Assembly: GCA_019750915.1 (NCBI GenBank)
Contig: JAIENY010000008.1
Span: 164,783-228,782 of the forward strand
Direction of reading: 5' to 3'
Source: Xanthobacteraceae bacterium
GTDB lineage: Bacteria > Pseudomonadota > Alphaproteobacteria > Rhizobiales > Xanthobacteraceae
DNA: 64,000 nt
The translations under genes and the position numbers were made by a program. Positions 18,923-27,947 of the stretch are shown here, in pieces. Below the pieces are notes generated by a model, which was given only the letters and a program-made list of their open reading frames with translations, was not told the origin of the DNA and did not search any database. Within the stretch, counting starts at the first letter, position 1, and every line of letters starts with the position of its first letter.

Positions 18923-18943
18923 TCCCGGGCCGTTGGCCCGGGA
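18923..18943. repeat. Perfect palindrome between serC and serA
   Basis: TCCCGGGCC (18923-18931) and GGCCCGGGA (18935-18943) are perfect inverted repeats around GTT. There is no T-run after it, so it is not a standard terminator. CCCGGGC palindromes are common dispersed intergenic repeats in Bradyrhizobium-type genomes, and this may be one. Confidence 0.55.
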
Positions 18944-19018
18944 CTTTCAGCCCATATCATCGAACTTGCATACCGGCGCCAAGGCCGGGCGATGCACCGT
19001 TTTTAAAGGATCACTCCG

Positions 19019-20608
19019 ATGGCCAAACCGAAGGTTCTTATTTCGGACGCTCTGTCTCCTGCTGCCGTGCAGATCTTCAAGGATCGCGGCATCGACGTCG
19101 ATTTCCAGCCGGATCTGGGCAAGGACAAGGAAAAGCTCGCCGCCATCATTGGCGACTATGATGGTCTTGCCATTCGCTCCGCGACCAAGGCGACGGCAAA
19201 AATTCTCGCCAATGCGACCAGGCTGAAGGTGATCGGCCGCGCCGGAATCGGCGTCGACAATGTCGAGATTCCGGCCGCCACGGCGAAGGGCATCATCGTG
19301 ATGAACACGCCGTTCGGCAACTCGATCACGACCGCCGAACATGCCATCACGCTCATGCTCGCGCTGGCCCGTGAAATTCCCGCTGCCGATGCCTCAACGC
19401 AGGCTGGCAAGTGGGAGAAGAACCGCTTCATGGGTGTCGAAATCACCGGCAAAACGCTTGGCGTCATCGGCTGCGGCAACATCGGTGCGATTGCAGCGGA
19501 CCGTGCGCTCGGCCTGAAAATGAAGGTGGTGGCTTTCGACCCGTTCTTGTCGCCGGAGCGTGCCAAGGATATCGGCGTGGAGAAGGTCGAACTCGACGAC
19601 CTGCTCAAGCGTGCAGACTTCATCACGCTGCATACGCCGCTGACCGACAAAACCCGCAACATCATCGACGCCACCGCGATCAACAAGATGAAAAAGGGCG
19701 TCCGCATCATCAACTGTGCCCGCGGCGGGCTGGTCGATGAAGTGGCATTGGCGGCGGCTCTGGACTCAAAGCATGTGGCGGGCGCGGCGTTCGATGTGTT
19801 TTCCGAAGAGCCGGCCAAGACCAGCGTTCTGTTCGGCCGTTCCAACGTGATCTGCACGCCGCACCTTGGTGCGTCGACTACGGAGGCGCAGGAGAACGTC
19901 GCGTTGCAGGTCGCCGAGCAGATGTCGGACTACCTTCTGACCGGTGCGATTTCCAATGCCATCAACTTCCCTTCGATCACGGCGGAGGAAGCGCCGAAAC
20001 TGAAGCCGTTCATCGATCTGGCCGAGAAACTCGGGTCGTTCGCCGGGCAACTCACCGACTCCGATATCGCCAAGGTGACGATCACCTATGAGGGCGATGT
20101 TGCGGAGATGAAGATCAAGGCGCTGACGTCGGCGGCGCTCAGCGGTTTGCTGCGCCCCATGCTGGGTGACGTCAACGTTGTTTCTGCGCCGGTCGTCGCC
20201 AAGGAGCGCGGGATGGTTGTCGACGAAGTCGTTCGTGCTGCGGAGAGTGACTACGAGAACCTGATTACACTCACCGTCGTGACCGACAAACAGGAGCGTT
20301 CGGTGTCGGGCACGGTGTTCGCTGATGGCGTGCCGCGCCTGGTCGACATCAAGGGCATTCGTGTCGATGCTGAATTCGGCAAGTCCATGATCTATGTCAC
20401 CAACGAGGACAAACCGGGCTTCATCGGCAAGTTCGCTTCACTGCTCGGCGACGCCAAGGTCAACATCGCGACCTTCCATCTCGGCCGCAACAAGCCAGGC
20501 GGCGATGCCATCGCGCTGGTTGAGGTTGACGGTGATGTGCCTGCCGACGTGCTGACCAAGACGCTGACGTTGCCGCACGTCAAACAGGCCAAGTCACTGG
20601 CGTTCTAG
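19019..20608 (+). CDS. serA: D-3-phosphoglycerate dehydrogenase (long, ACT-domain type)
   Basis: This 529-residue enzyme oxidises 3-phosphoglycerate with NAD, the entry step to serine. The substrate and NAD domains carry GRAGIGVDNVEIPAA, LGVIGCGNIG (dinucleotide-binding loop), INCARGGLVDE with the catalytic Arg nearby, and CTPHLGASTTEAQ with the catalytic His. After about residue 310 comes the intervening allosteric domain of long-type enzymes, then a C-terminal ACT domain (YVTNEDKPGFIGKFASLLGDAKVNIATFHLGR), which usually senses serine. AAAGGATCACTCCG precedes the ATG. The last six codons including the stop are tandemly repeated downstream. Confidence 0.95.
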   Translation: MAKPKVLISDALSPAAVQIFKDRGIDVDFQPDLGKDKEKLAAIIGDYDGLAIRSATKATAKILANATRLKVIGRAGIGVDNVEIPAATAKGIIVMNTPFGNSITTAEHAITLMLALAREIPAADASTQAGKWEKNRFMGVEITGKTLGVIGCGNIGAIAADRALGLKMKVVAFDPFLSPERAKDIGVEKVELDDLLKRADFITLHTPLTDKTRNIIDATAINKMKKGVRIINCARGGLVDEVALAAALDSKHVAGAAFDVFSEEPAKTSVLFGRSNVICTPHLGASTTEAQENVALQVAEQMSDYLLTGAISNAINFPSITAEEAPKLKPFIDLAEKLGSFAGQLTDSDIAKVTITYEGDVAEMKIKALTSAALSGLLRPMLGDVNVVSAPVVAKERGMVVDEVVRAAESDYENLITLTVVTDKQERSVSGTVFADGVPRLVDIKGIRVDAEFGKSMIYVTNEDKPGFIGKFASLLGDAKVNIATFHLGRNKPGGDAIALVEVDGDVPADVLTKTLTLPHVKQAKSLAF

Positions 20609-20662
20609 AAGTCACTGGCGTTCTAGAAGTCGCTTGCGTTCTGGAAGTCACCGGCCTTCTAA
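20591..20662 (+). repeat. Four tandem 18-bp copies of the serA 3' end
   Basis: The final codons of serA (Lys-Ser-Leu-Ala-Phe-stop) occur four times in frame. Copies at 20591-20608 and 20609-20626 are identical. The copy at 20627-20644 ends TGG instead of TAG, and the copy at 20645-20662 ends TAA. Read-through of the first two stops would add KSLAF units. Confidence 0.9.
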
Positions 20663-20709
20663 AGGCTGCTGACCTTTGAACGCCGGATGTATTGCAATCA
20701 TGAAAAGTT

Positions 20710-20740
20710 CGCGGTCGGTCAACGCCGCGGGCTTTTTTTT
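20710..20740 (+). terminator. Possible terminator of the ser operon
   Basis: CGCGG (20710-20714) pairs with CCGCG (20725-20729) around a ten-base loop, followed by GGC and a run of eight T. The stem is short. It overlaps the 3' end of the convergent transporter gene. Confidence 0.45.
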
Positions 20741-21710
20741 ATGATCCCGACGCCGCGGCTGTTTCGCCGGCGGCACGCGCGGGCGCGGAGGCTTTGCGCG
20801 CGGCAAGCATCACGCCGGTCAGGACAAGCGCGTAGCCGAGGAGGTGAAACAGGTGAAGGTGTTCGCCAAGGAGGCTGACCGCCATGGCTGATCCGAACAC
20901 CGGCACCAAATGGATGAACGGCGCCGCGCGATTGGGGCCAATCAGTTCGATGCCGCGATTATAGAACAGGTAAGCGAGCGCCGACGGGAAGATCACGATG
21001 AAGACGCCGACGCCGAGGGTGAGCGCGTCGAGTCTGAGGGAACTGCCCATCAGGGTCTCGATGCCAACCAGCGGTGCGACCATCACAGCCGCAAAGCCAG
21101 TGGTGACAGTCATCATCGAAAGCGCATGAACGGGCGGTCTGCGGGGGATCAGGGCCGAATACATCCCGAGCACCACGAGGCCGAGCACGACACCGACATC
21201 GCCGATGTTGAATTCGATCTCCGCCAGTGAGGTGAGCTTGCCATGCAGAACAATGACGATCACCCCCAGTAGCGAAATCGCGATCCCGAGCGTCTGGCTT
21301 GCCGTAAGGCGGATGCCGAACAGGACCAGCGCCCAGAGCGCGACGAACAGCGGACCGGACGACTGGATCAGCAGCCCATTCAGCGCCTCGGTGTGTTGCA
21401 GGCCCCAATAGGCGAAGCCGTTATTGCCGGCAAAGCCTGTGAAGGCCATCAGCAGAAGGAATGGAATGTGGCGTCGCATGACGGGCCAATCCCGCCGCAG
21501 ATGAGGCCAGGCGAATGGCGCAAGCACGACAAAGGTTCCGGACCAGCGGATGAATGTCAGGGCAAAGGGAGGAATGCGGCCGACGACGTAGCGGGCAAGG
21601 ACTATGTTTGCGGCCCAGAACAGCGCCATCAACACCAGAAGCAGGTACGGCTGGTTGGCGAGCCACCCGGCAAAAGAGCGGCGTCGGGAGGGCGAAGCGA
21701 TAAAAGTCAT
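20739..21710 (-). CDS. EamA-type drug/metabolite transporter
   Basis: This inner-membrane protein of 323 residues has ten predicted helices in two EamA halves. The first starts ANQPYLLLVLMALFWAANIVLARYVVG and contains LTFIRWSGTFVVLAP and GLQHTEALNGLLIQSSGPLFVALWA. The second includes DVGVVLGLVVLGMYSALIPR, PSALAYLFYNRGIELIGPNRAAPFIHLVPVFG and LGYALVLTGVMLAARK. Such exporters move amino acids, purines or other metabolites. I start it at the ATG at 21710; the longer frame needs a TTG at 21761. It converges with serA and is divergent from purA, with 423 bp between in which I see no other gene. Confidence 0.83.
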   Translation of the reverse strand: MTFIASPSRRRSFAGWLANQPYLLLVLMALFWAANIVLARYVVGRIPPFALTFIRWSGTFVVLAPFAWPHLRRDWPVMRRHIPFLLLMAFTGFAGNNGFAYWGLQHTEALNGLLIQSSGPLFVALWALVLFGIRLTASQTLGIAISLLGVIVIVLHGKLTSLAEIEFNIGDVGVVLGLVVLGMYSALIPRRPPVHALSMMTVTTGFAAVMVAPLVGIETLMGSSLRLDALTLGVGVFIVIFPSALAYLFYNRGIELIGPNRAAPFIHLVPVFGSAMAVSLLGEHLHLFHLLGYALVLTGVMLAARKASAPARAAGETAAASGS

Positions 21711-22133
21711 GAAGGTCGCGCTACGAGAAACGGTTTCGTTTGTGCCGGGTTTCCAGGGCAATGCATAGCGACGTTCGCGAATTGCTCCTCTGCGCTGCGT
21801 GGATATCGCGAAGTTATGGTGTGTGCGGCGGTTGCCGAACGAAGCGGGCCGGTGATTCTGAGAGCGAAAAAAGTAGACGTTATGCTTCGGACCGGGCGGC
21901 GATTGCCGCCGATCCCGCCTTAAACGTTAGACAGGATCGGAAGATTCAGATTTATTTGGGGATATCAATGGCTTGCGCCGTGTTTTGTGGAAGCGTCAAC
22001 TGGCTGTTTTGCTTGCGTCATATGCCGTCATCCTTTATCGGGTGGTGGCCCGCCAGGCGTGTTCCTGTTCAAGGCGCAGCCATTTCAGGCTGTTTTGCAA
22101 AGGCTTAGGATTTTCCGGAAATGGCTGATCGAA
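21711..22133. other. Intergenic stretch between transporter and purA
   Basis: These 423 bases separate divergent genes. An AT-rich segment around 21940-21965 (ATTCAGATTTATTTGGGG) is the best place for the purA promoter. Short open frames here lack ribosome sites and coding character. I see no hairpin of note or RNA gene. Confidence 0.4.
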
Positions 22134-23426
22134 ATGGCTAACGTTGTTGTCGTCGGCGCCCAGTGGGGTGACGAGGGAAAGGGCAAGATTGTCGACTGGT
22201 TGTCCGAACAGGCCGACATCGTCGTACGGTTTCAGGGCGGTCATAACGCCGGCCATACGCTCGTTATCAATGGCAAGACCTACAAACTAGCATTGTTGCC
22301 GTCGGGTGTGGTGCGACAGTCGAAACTGTCGGTGATCGGCAATGGCGTGGTGTTCGATCCGCAGGCTTTCGTCGACGAGGTCGATCGTCTGAAATCGCAG
22401 GATGTCGATGTATCTCCCGACAACTTGCGCGTTGCCGAGAACGTGACGCTGATTCTGCCGCTTCATCGTGAACTCGATGCCGTTCGCGAGGGCGCAAGCA
22501 AGGCGACTGCGATCGGCACGACTCAGCGCGGCATCGGCCCGGCCTATGAGGACAAGGTCGGCCGCCGCGCCATCCGGTTGATGGATCTGGCCGACCCTCA
22601 AACATTGCCGCACAAGATCGATCGCCTTCTCTCCCATCACAATGCACTGCGGCGCGGCTTATCGCTTCCTGAGGTCGATGGTGTCGCCGTGCTGAAGGAA
22701 CTGGTTGAGATCGCCCCCCGCGTGCTGCCGTATGCCGACTCGGTCTGGAATCTGCTTGATCACAAACGCCGCGAAGGAAAACGCATTCTGTTCGAGGGCG
22801 CGCAGGGAGCGTTGCTGGACGTTGATCACGGCACGTATCCGTATGTCACCTCGTCCAACACCGTCGCCGCACAGGCCGCGACAGGTTCTGGCATGGGCCC
22901 AAGTTCCCTCGGCTATGTCCTGGGCATCTGCAAGGCCTACACCACGCGCGTCGGGCAGGGGCCATTTCCGACCGAGCTGACCGACGGCATCGGTGAGCTG
23001 ATTGGCCAGCGAGGCCGCGAATTTGGCGTCAACACCGGACGCAAGCGCCGCTGCGGCTGGTTCGATGCCGTCCTTGTTCGCCAGACGGTCCGCACGTCAG
23101 GCATCCACGGTCTGGCCTTGACCAAGCTCGATATTCTCGATGGCTTCGATTCCATCGAAGTTTGCGTTGGATATGAGCTCGACGGCAAGGAAATCGATTA
23201 TCTGCCCGCGGGCGAAGGCGCACAGGCGCGGGTCAAGCCGATTTATGAGACCATCGAAGGCTGGAAGGAACCGACCGCCAACGCACGCTCCTGGGCCGAT
23301 TTGCCGGCACAGGCGATCAAATATGTCCGGCGGGTCGAAGAATTAGTGGGATGTCCGATTGCCCTTCTTTCCACGAGCCCGGAACGCGAAGATACTATTC
23401 TGGTACAGAATCCGTTCGAGGCATGA
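22134..23426 (+). CDS. purA: Adenylosuccinate synthetase
   Basis: This 430-residue cytosolic enzyme joins aspartate to IMP with GTP, the first committed step to AMP. The N-terminal P-loop is [17 protein letters not shown] (with the catalytic Asp), followed by [12 protein letters not shown] (catalytic His). [20 protein letters not shown] carries the IMP-binding part, and the signature [21 protein letters not shown] comes next. Near the C-terminus [13 protein letters not shown] binds aspartate, and [10 protein letters not shown] is the GTP-specificity loop. I start it at the ATG at 22134; an in-frame start 147 bp upstream gives an unlikely extension. Confidence 0.95.
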   Translation: MANVVVVGAQWGDEGKGKIVDWLSEQADIVVRFQGGHNAGHTLVINGKTYKLALLPSGVVRQSKLSVIGNGVVFDPQAFVDEVDRLKSQDVDVSPDNLRVAENVTLILPLHRELDAVREGASKATAIGTTQRGIGPAYEDKVGRRAIRLMDLADPQTLPHKIDRLLSHHNALRRGLSLPEVDGVAVLKELVEIAPRVLPYADSVWNLLDHKRREGKRILFEGAQGALLDVDHGTYPYVTSSNTVAAQAATGSGMGPSSLGYVLGICKAYTTRVGQGPFPTELTDGIGELIGQRGREFGVNTGRKRRCGWFDAVLVRQTVRTSGIHGLALTKLDILDGFDSIEVCVGYELDGKEIDYLPAGEGAQARVKPIYETIEGWKEPTANARSWADLPAQAIKYVRRVEELVGCPIALLSTSPEREDTILVQNPFEA

Positions 23427-23489
23427 TAGGCGATGAGATCGTGCTGGTCCGAACGACAGTTGTGTTGGGGGCACGCCGGCTGAACAACA

Positions 23490-25094
23490 ATGGCTGATTA
23501 TTATCCCCTCATAGCGCGAGCCGTGGCCGGTCTCGATCCCAACGCCAGCGGCGAAAGCCGTCGGGCGCTGTACGAGCGTGCGCGAGCGGCGCTGATTGCA
23601 CAGTTGCGTGGCGTCCAGCCGCCGTTGACCGAAGCCGAGATCACCCGTGAGCGGCTTGCGCTTGAAGAGGCGGTTCGAAAGGTTGAGGCAGAAGCGGCCC
23701 AGCGCGCTCGCAGTGAGAGCACCCTCCGTCCGGGTGTCCAGCAGCAGCGGCCACCTCGGCCCACTGAGCCTCCAGCACGCGAAGGTCCGCGCCGCGGAGA
23801 TGTCTTGCGAGAAAGTGCACGCGTGGCTTCAGCTCGTGTGGCCCGTAATGCTCCGCAGCCTCCCGGTCCCACGCCACCGCCCCGTTCACCGGCACCACGC
23901 AGCGATCTGCCTCAATATGATGATCGTGCGAAACGCATTGATCCGGGTTTGCGGGCGGACCCTCCATCGCAAAACGACGATTTAGAGTCACCGGCGCCGT
24001 CGCCACGCAGGCCAGCCGCTTCACTGCCGCCAGCCCCTGTTCGTCAGGCGCCACCGGCCGGCCCGGGCACACGTGGGTTTCGCGACGTCATTGCCGAGAG
24101 CGATGAGCTTGGCCGGGCTGCCTCGCAGGCCAACCGATCCGCGCGCAGGACTTTTTCGAATGTGGCTTCTCCGACGCCGGAGTATGACCGCGCCGAACCA
24201 GACATGGAGCAGCGCAGCGGCTACGTTCCCTATTCCTACGATGAATCTCCGGACGAGGCCGAAGGTTATCAGGGACCGGGTTATAAAGCGCCGCCATCCC
24301 GGCAACGTGGTTTGCCGGACGACCGCGCAGACAGATCAAGACGAGGCTTTCCGCTCAAGGGTGCTTTGGCTGCGGGATTGGCGCTGCTCCTGATCGGCGG
24401 AGGCATTCTCGGGTACCAGAAATTCGGATCATCGCTCCGCGGACTGTTCAAAGCGGCGCCTGCGACCAACACCCAGACCAGCACCGACACCGGTACTCGT
24501 CCCAAGATCACCGATCGGGTGAATCCGTCGGATTCCTCGCAGCCGGTCGCCCCTGTGGCGCAGCGCGCGATCCTGTACGAAGAGGATTCAGTTGATCCGC
24601 AGGGCAAGCAGACTGTTGGCACTGTGGTCTGGCGGCTCGTTCAGGTTGCCTCAGGGCCGAACCAGAAGCCGGATACCGCGATCAAGGCGGATATCGAACT
24701 GCCTGACCGCAAGGTCAAGGTCTCGCTGACCATCATGCGAAACACGGATCCGTCGATGCCGGCGACGAGCCACACCATAGAGATCGTCTATACGGTGTCA
24801 CCGGATTTCGGCACCACGATCTCCAACGTTCCTGGGGTCTATGCAAAGTCGCCGGATCAGCCGCGCGGCGTCCCTCTCGCTGCGACCTCTGTCAAGGTGC
24901 AGGACGGCTACTTCCTGATCGGTTTGTCGAATGTGGATGTGGATCGGCAGCGCAATATCCAGGTGCTGAAGGACCGCAGTTCGCTTGACGTTCCGATGGT
25001 TTATGGCAACGGCAAGCGGGCGATCCTCTCGATCGAGAAAGGCCCGCCGGGCGAACGCGTATTCAACGAGGCCTTCTCGGCCTGGGGACAATAG
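23490..25094 (+). CDS. Single-pass membrane protein with Pro-rich cytoplasmic part
   Basis: This 534-residue protein is unrecognised as a characterised family. Residues 1-80 are helical and charged (YYPLIARAVAGLDPNASGESRRALYERARAAL, then a likely coiled segment). A long low-complexity part rich in Pro, Arg and Ser follows (about 80-285). One membrane helix is near residues 290-312 (LAAGLALLLIGGGILGY). The C-terminal 200 residues look folded and periplasmic, ending in beta-rich sequence. Similar proteins occur beside purA in Bradyrhizobium-type genomes. The start ATG lies 64 bp after purA and the stop is 3 bp before the formyltransferase gene, suggesting one transcript. Confidence 0.7.
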   Translation: MADYYPLIARAVAGLDPNASGESRRALYERARAALIAQLRGVQPPLTEAEITRERLALEEAVRKVEAEAAQRARSESTLRPGVQQQRPPRPTEPPAREGPRRGDVLRESARVASARVARNAPQPPGPTPPPRSPAPRSDLPQYDDRAKRIDPGLRADPPSQNDDLESPAPSPRRPAASLPPAPVRQAPPAGPGTRGFRDVIAESDELGRAASQANRSARRTFSNVASPTPEYDRAEPDMEQRSGYVPYSYDESPDEAEGYQGPGYKAPPSRQRGLPDDRADRSRRGFPLKGALAAGLALLLIGGGILGYQKFGSSLRGLFKAAPATNTQTSTDTGTRPKITDRVNPSDSSQPVAPVAQRAILYEEDSVDPQGKQTVGTVVWRLVQVASGPNQKPDTAIKADIELPDRKVKVSLTIMRNTDPSMPATSHTIEIVYTVSPDFGTTISNVPGVYAKSPDQPRGVPLAATSVKVQDGYFLIGLSNVDVDRQRNIQVLKDRSSLDVPMVYGNGKRAILSIEKGPPGERVFNEAFSAWGQ

Positions 25095-25097
25095 ATC

Positions 25098-25700
25098 GTG
25101 CGTATTATATTGGCCGGCTCCCGCCATTTCGGCGTGAAGACGTTGGAGATGCTGCTCGCGCATGGCGTCGAGGTCGCGCGCGTTGTCGTCACCGATGAGA
25201 GCGACAGGCTGGCGATTGCGGCGAAGGCGGCCGGCGTCGAGGTTCTGGTTCAGGCCAATCCGAAGGTCATCGAGGCGTCGGAAATTTCGCCGGGCACCGA
25301 CCTGATTATCACGGCGCACAGTCATGCGCGCGTGAGCCATGCGGCGCTTGAAGTCTCGCGTCTCGGCGGCATCGGTTACCATCCCTCGCTGTTGCCGCGG
25401 CACCGCGGCATCGCTGCGGTCGAATGGACCATCAAGGAAGGTGACCCCATCGCGGGCGGCACGATCTATCATCTCGCCGACAAGATGGATGCCGGCGCGA
25501 TCGCTGCGCAGGAATGGTGTTTCGTCAAGAAGGGCGAAACCGCGCGCGAGCTGTGGGAGCGCGCGCTGGCACCGCTCGGGCTCAAGCTGATGGCGAAAGT
25601 GATTGACCACGCAAAGGCGTTTGGCTCGTTGCCATCCAAGCCGCAGGATGAGCAGTTCGCGACACAGGCGCCGCGGATTAAGGTCGAGGCGAACGCCTGA
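25098..25700 (+). CDS. Short formyltransferase-like protein
   Basis: This 200-residue protein has the formyltransferase catalytic fold: MRIILAGSRHFGVKTLEML at the N-terminus, GIGYHPSLLPRHRG (with His95, matching the catalytic His in the HxSLLPxxRG motif) and GGTIYHLADKMDAGAIAAQ with Asp131. It lacks the C-terminal tRNA-binding domain of methionyl-tRNA formyltransferase, so it is not Fmt. It may formylate a small amine, such as a sugar nucleotide or amino acid derivative. The usual catalytic Asn of the Fmt N-x-H-x-D triad is replaced by an AHSHAR segment (positions 73-78). The start is GTG at 25098, 3 bp after the preceding gene. Confidence 0.72.
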   Translation: MRIILAGSRHFGVKTLEMLLAHGVEVARVVVTDESDRLAIAAKAAGVEVLVQANPKVIEASEISPGTDLIITAHSHARVSHAALEVSRLGGIGYHPSLLPRHRGIAAVEWTIKEGDPIAGGTIYHLADKMDAGAIAAQEWCFVKKGETARELWERALAPLGLKLMAKVIDHAKAFGSLPSKPQDEQFATQAPRIKVEANA

Positions 25701-25722
25701 GATTGCCGCCATCGCGCAAATG

Positions 25723-25750
25723 AAAATGCCCGGAATCATCCGGGCATTTT
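25723..25750. terminator. Bidirectional terminator
   Basis: AAAATGCCCGG and CCGGGCATTTT pair around AATCAT, giving A and T runs on both sides. It can end both the purA-side transcript and the convergent 72-codon gene. Confidence 0.85.
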
Positions 25751-25775
25751 GTTGTCTGCGTCACTTTATAATGAC

Positions 25776-25994
25776 TTAGGCGGCGGGCGTTTCCCCCTCG
25801 CGCACGGCAAGAGAAACAAGATCGACTGCATTGGTGATGCCGACTGCGGCGTTGCGAACGATCGTTTCTGCCATCTTCGCCTTCGTTGCGGGCGTTCTGT
25901 TCTGTTCAGCGATTTGCGCGACTGCGATATTGAGTACTTCGCGCAAGGTAGCGACTGTTTCTGCGTTGAAAGATTCTGGCGGGCGATTGACCAT
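25776..25994 (-). CDS. Small helical protein of unknown function, 72 aa
   Basis: The product reads MVNRPPESFNAETVATLREVL and then several Ala/Val-rich helices (LNIAVAQIAEQNRTPATKAKMAETIVRNAAVGITNAVDLVSLA). GAGGAGAGACGTGC precedes the ATG at 25994, a strong ribosome site. It has no signal peptide or membrane helix. The shape is like small four-helix or regulatory proteins, but no family is recognised. It is separated from the formyltransferase by a bidirectional terminator and has its own promoter in the stretch after 25994. Confidence 0.6.
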   Translation of the reverse strand: MVNRPPESFNAETVATLREVLNIAVAQIAEQNRTPATKAKMAETIVRNAAVGITNAVDLVSLAVREGETPAA

Positions 25995-26312
25995 GCACGT
26001 CTCTCCTCAGTAATTGCGGGCGGACCATCGCGTTGCATTGAGGCAGTTGTGAGTCACAAAGGGTGTTTAGATCAGGCATACACGCTTGTGAATTCAGAAC
26101 CATTCAAGTCATCAACTCTTCACACGAACAATCATACCTGTCTTCGGCACGCTTTGTCTTGACGCGGCGCAACGCGCCACATCTTGTCGCGTCGCGGTGT
26201 GAATTTTCGCAGCGGGCCGGGGTCAAATCGTCGCATCGGGTTTGATTTTCATTTTCTCTTGATTGCTTTGTGATCCCCAATCACGGTCAGGGAGTAACAC
26301 AGGATAATTGTT
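25995..26312. other. Intergenic, relatively AT-rich stretch
   Basis: These 318 bases hold the divergent promoters of the 72-aa protein and the secreted protein at 26313. The last 100 bases (TTGATTTTCATTTTCTCTTG and following) are the most AT-rich and lead to the downstream start. No RNA gene, repeat or further reading frame is convincing. Confidence 0.4.
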
Positions 26313-26771
26313 ATGCTTTTTTCAAGAACCAGATCTTTATCTTTTGGAATAGGGCTGTTTTCGCTTTTTTCGGGAAGTCCATTGCTCGCCGGTGAGGAAC
26401 TCAGTCTGTCCTTTCTGGACAAGAATGATTTTTATTTGTCGTCAGCGGGATTCAAGGTGAAATTCGCGAACGATCCCAAGGGAGAGAAGGCGCTGCGCGC
26501 GTTGCCGCCGTACCGCTTTGTGATTCACACCGTCAATGGCGTGGCGCACTATCTGTTTGCGGATCCAAAAAGATGCGTCTGCATCTTCGTCGGCGGAAAG
26601 GATAACTATTTGTCCTATCGTTCGATCTTGTCGCAGCCGCTGGGCGCGGCTCCTGACAACGTCGCTGCCGACTACAAAACAAACGCGGAAACAATGCTGA
26701 CCGATCCGCTTGGCGGCGACAACATTTACGATCCGGATTCGCTCGGGGAATATCTGCAGGACTATTACTGA
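26313..26771 (+). CDS. Secreted protein of unknown function, 152 aa
   Basis: This 152-residue protein has a signal peptide (MLFSRTRSLSFGIGLFSLFSGSPLLAGEE; cleavage near SPLLAG). The mature part begins LSLSFLDKNDFYLSSAGFKVKFANDPKGEKAL. It has two closely spaced Cys in KRCVCIFVGG and ends in an acidic, aromatic tail (DNIYDPDSLGEYLQDYY). The pattern KRCVCIFVG, with ALPPYRFV before it, may mark a family, but I do not recognise it. Codon use is plainer and the upstream region more AT-rich than neighbours. It has its own terminator and is not in an operon. Confidence 0.6.
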   Translation: MLFSRTRSLSFGIGLFSLFSGSPLLAGEELSLSFLDKNDFYLSSAGFKVKFANDPKGEKALRALPPYRFVIHTVNGVAHYLFADPKRCVCIFVGGKDNYLSYRSILSQPLGAAPDNVAADYKTNAETMLTDPLGGDNIYDPDSLGEYLQDYY

Positions 26772-26776
26772 GACAA

Positions 26777-26808
26777 AAAAAGGCCGCCCATGAAAGGCCG
26801 GCCTTTTG
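26777..26808. terminator. Terminator between secreted protein gene and rpoH
   Basis: AAAAGGCCG (26778-26786) pairs with CGGCCTTTT (26799-26807) around a twelve-base loop. A-rich and T-rich flanks allow use in both directions, ending the upstream gene and the convergent rpoH. Confidence 0.75.
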
Positions 26809-26829
26809 TCGGTTATAAATCTGATCGGA

Positions 26830-27729
26830 TCAGTAAGCCGCCTCTAAAGCCGCCTGCTCTTGCCGTGAGACCGCCGACTTCACGGCAGCCTGCACTTTCT
26901 CGAAGGCGCGGACTTCGATCTGCCGAACCCTTTCACGTGACACGCCGAACTCGGCGGCGAGATCTTCCAGCGTCATCGGCTCTTCAGCCAGACGCCGCGC
27001 CTCGAAGATGCGGCGCTCGCGCGGATTGAGCACGCTCATCGCGCCGGAGAGGGCATCACGGCGATGATCGAACTCTTCGCTCTCCGCCATGATGGCTTCC
27101 TGGTTGGGCGAGGTATCGACCAGCCAGTCCTGCCATTCGCCCGGTTCGCCGTCGTCACGGATCGGGGCGTTGAGCGAGGCGTCGCCGCCGAGACGGCGGT
27201 TCATATCGACCACGTCGCGTTCGGTCACGCCAAGGCGTTTGGCGATCAGCTTGACCTGATCGTCTGTCATATCGCCTTCTTCCAGCGCCGAAATCTTGCT
27301 CTTCGCCTTGCGCAGGTTGAAGAACAGCTTCTTCTGGTTCGCGGTGGTGCCCATCTTCACGAGCGACCACGAGCGCAGGATATATTCCTGGATCGAAGCC
27401 TTGATCCACCACATCGCGTAGGTGGCAAGACGGAAGCCCTTTTCGGGCTCGAAACGCTTCACCGCCTGCATCAGGCCGACATTGCCTTCCGAGACGACCT
27501 CGGAGATCGGCAGGCCGTAGCCGCGATAACCCATGGCGATCTTGGCCACGAGCCGCAGATGGCTGGTGACGAGTCGATGTGCCGCATCCCGGTCGTCATG
27601 TTCGCGCCAACGCTTGGCGAGCATGTATTCCTCTTGCGGTTCAAGCATCGGGAATTTGCGGATTTCGGCGAGGTAGTGAGAGAGACCGGATTCTCCATTG
27701 AGAACCGGAAGAGAGGCTGCGCGGGCCAT
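26830..27729 (-). CDS. rpoH: RNA polymerase heat-shock sigma factor RpoH (sigma-32)
   Basis: This 299-residue sigma factor has region 1.2/2 with HLRLVAKIAMGYRGYGLPISEVVSEGNVGLMQAVKRFEPEKGFRLATYAMWWIKASIQEYIL, the -10 recognition and melting part. It has the RpoH box QKKLFFNLRKAKSK, which marks sigma-32 and is where chaperones and FtsH act. Region 4 is LEDLAAEFGVSRERVRQIEVRAFEKV, the -35 recognition helix-turn-helix. It directs heat-shock genes such as groESL and dnaK. Alphaproteobacteria often carry two or three rpoH genes; this could be any of them. The ATG at 27729 is the normal family start (MARAASLPVL). Confidence 0.93.
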   Translation of the reverse strand: MARAASLPVLNGESGLSHYLAEIRKFPMLEPQEEYMLAKRWREHDDRDAAHRLVTSHLRLVAKIAMGYRGYGLPISEVVSEGNVGLMQAVKRFEPEKGFRLATYAMWWIKASIQEYILRSWSLVKMGTTANQKKLFFNLRKAKSKISALEEGDMTDDQVKLIAKRLGVTERDVVDMNRRLGGDASLNAPIRDDGEPGEWQDWLVDTSPNQEAIMAESEEFDHRRDALSGAMSVLNPRERRIFEARRLAEEPMTLEDLAAEFGVSRERVRQIEVRAFEKVQAAVKSAVSRQEQAALEAAY

Positions 27730-27947
27730 ACTGCGCCCTCCAAAGGTTCAGGCCCCCGACAGCGGCGGGCCAGGCAGGCTGCTGCTTTGTCAAAGCCAGC
27801 GGAGCTGCATTGTTCCGCGCCGGGACATCTCCGACGCGGGTGCACAATACACCCCCGGAGCCGAGGAAAGGAAGAACAAAACGGCATCACGAGGCGGTGA
27901 TGCTGGTTAAATATATGTAATCATGCGGCTTTTCCGCGCATCCGCAC

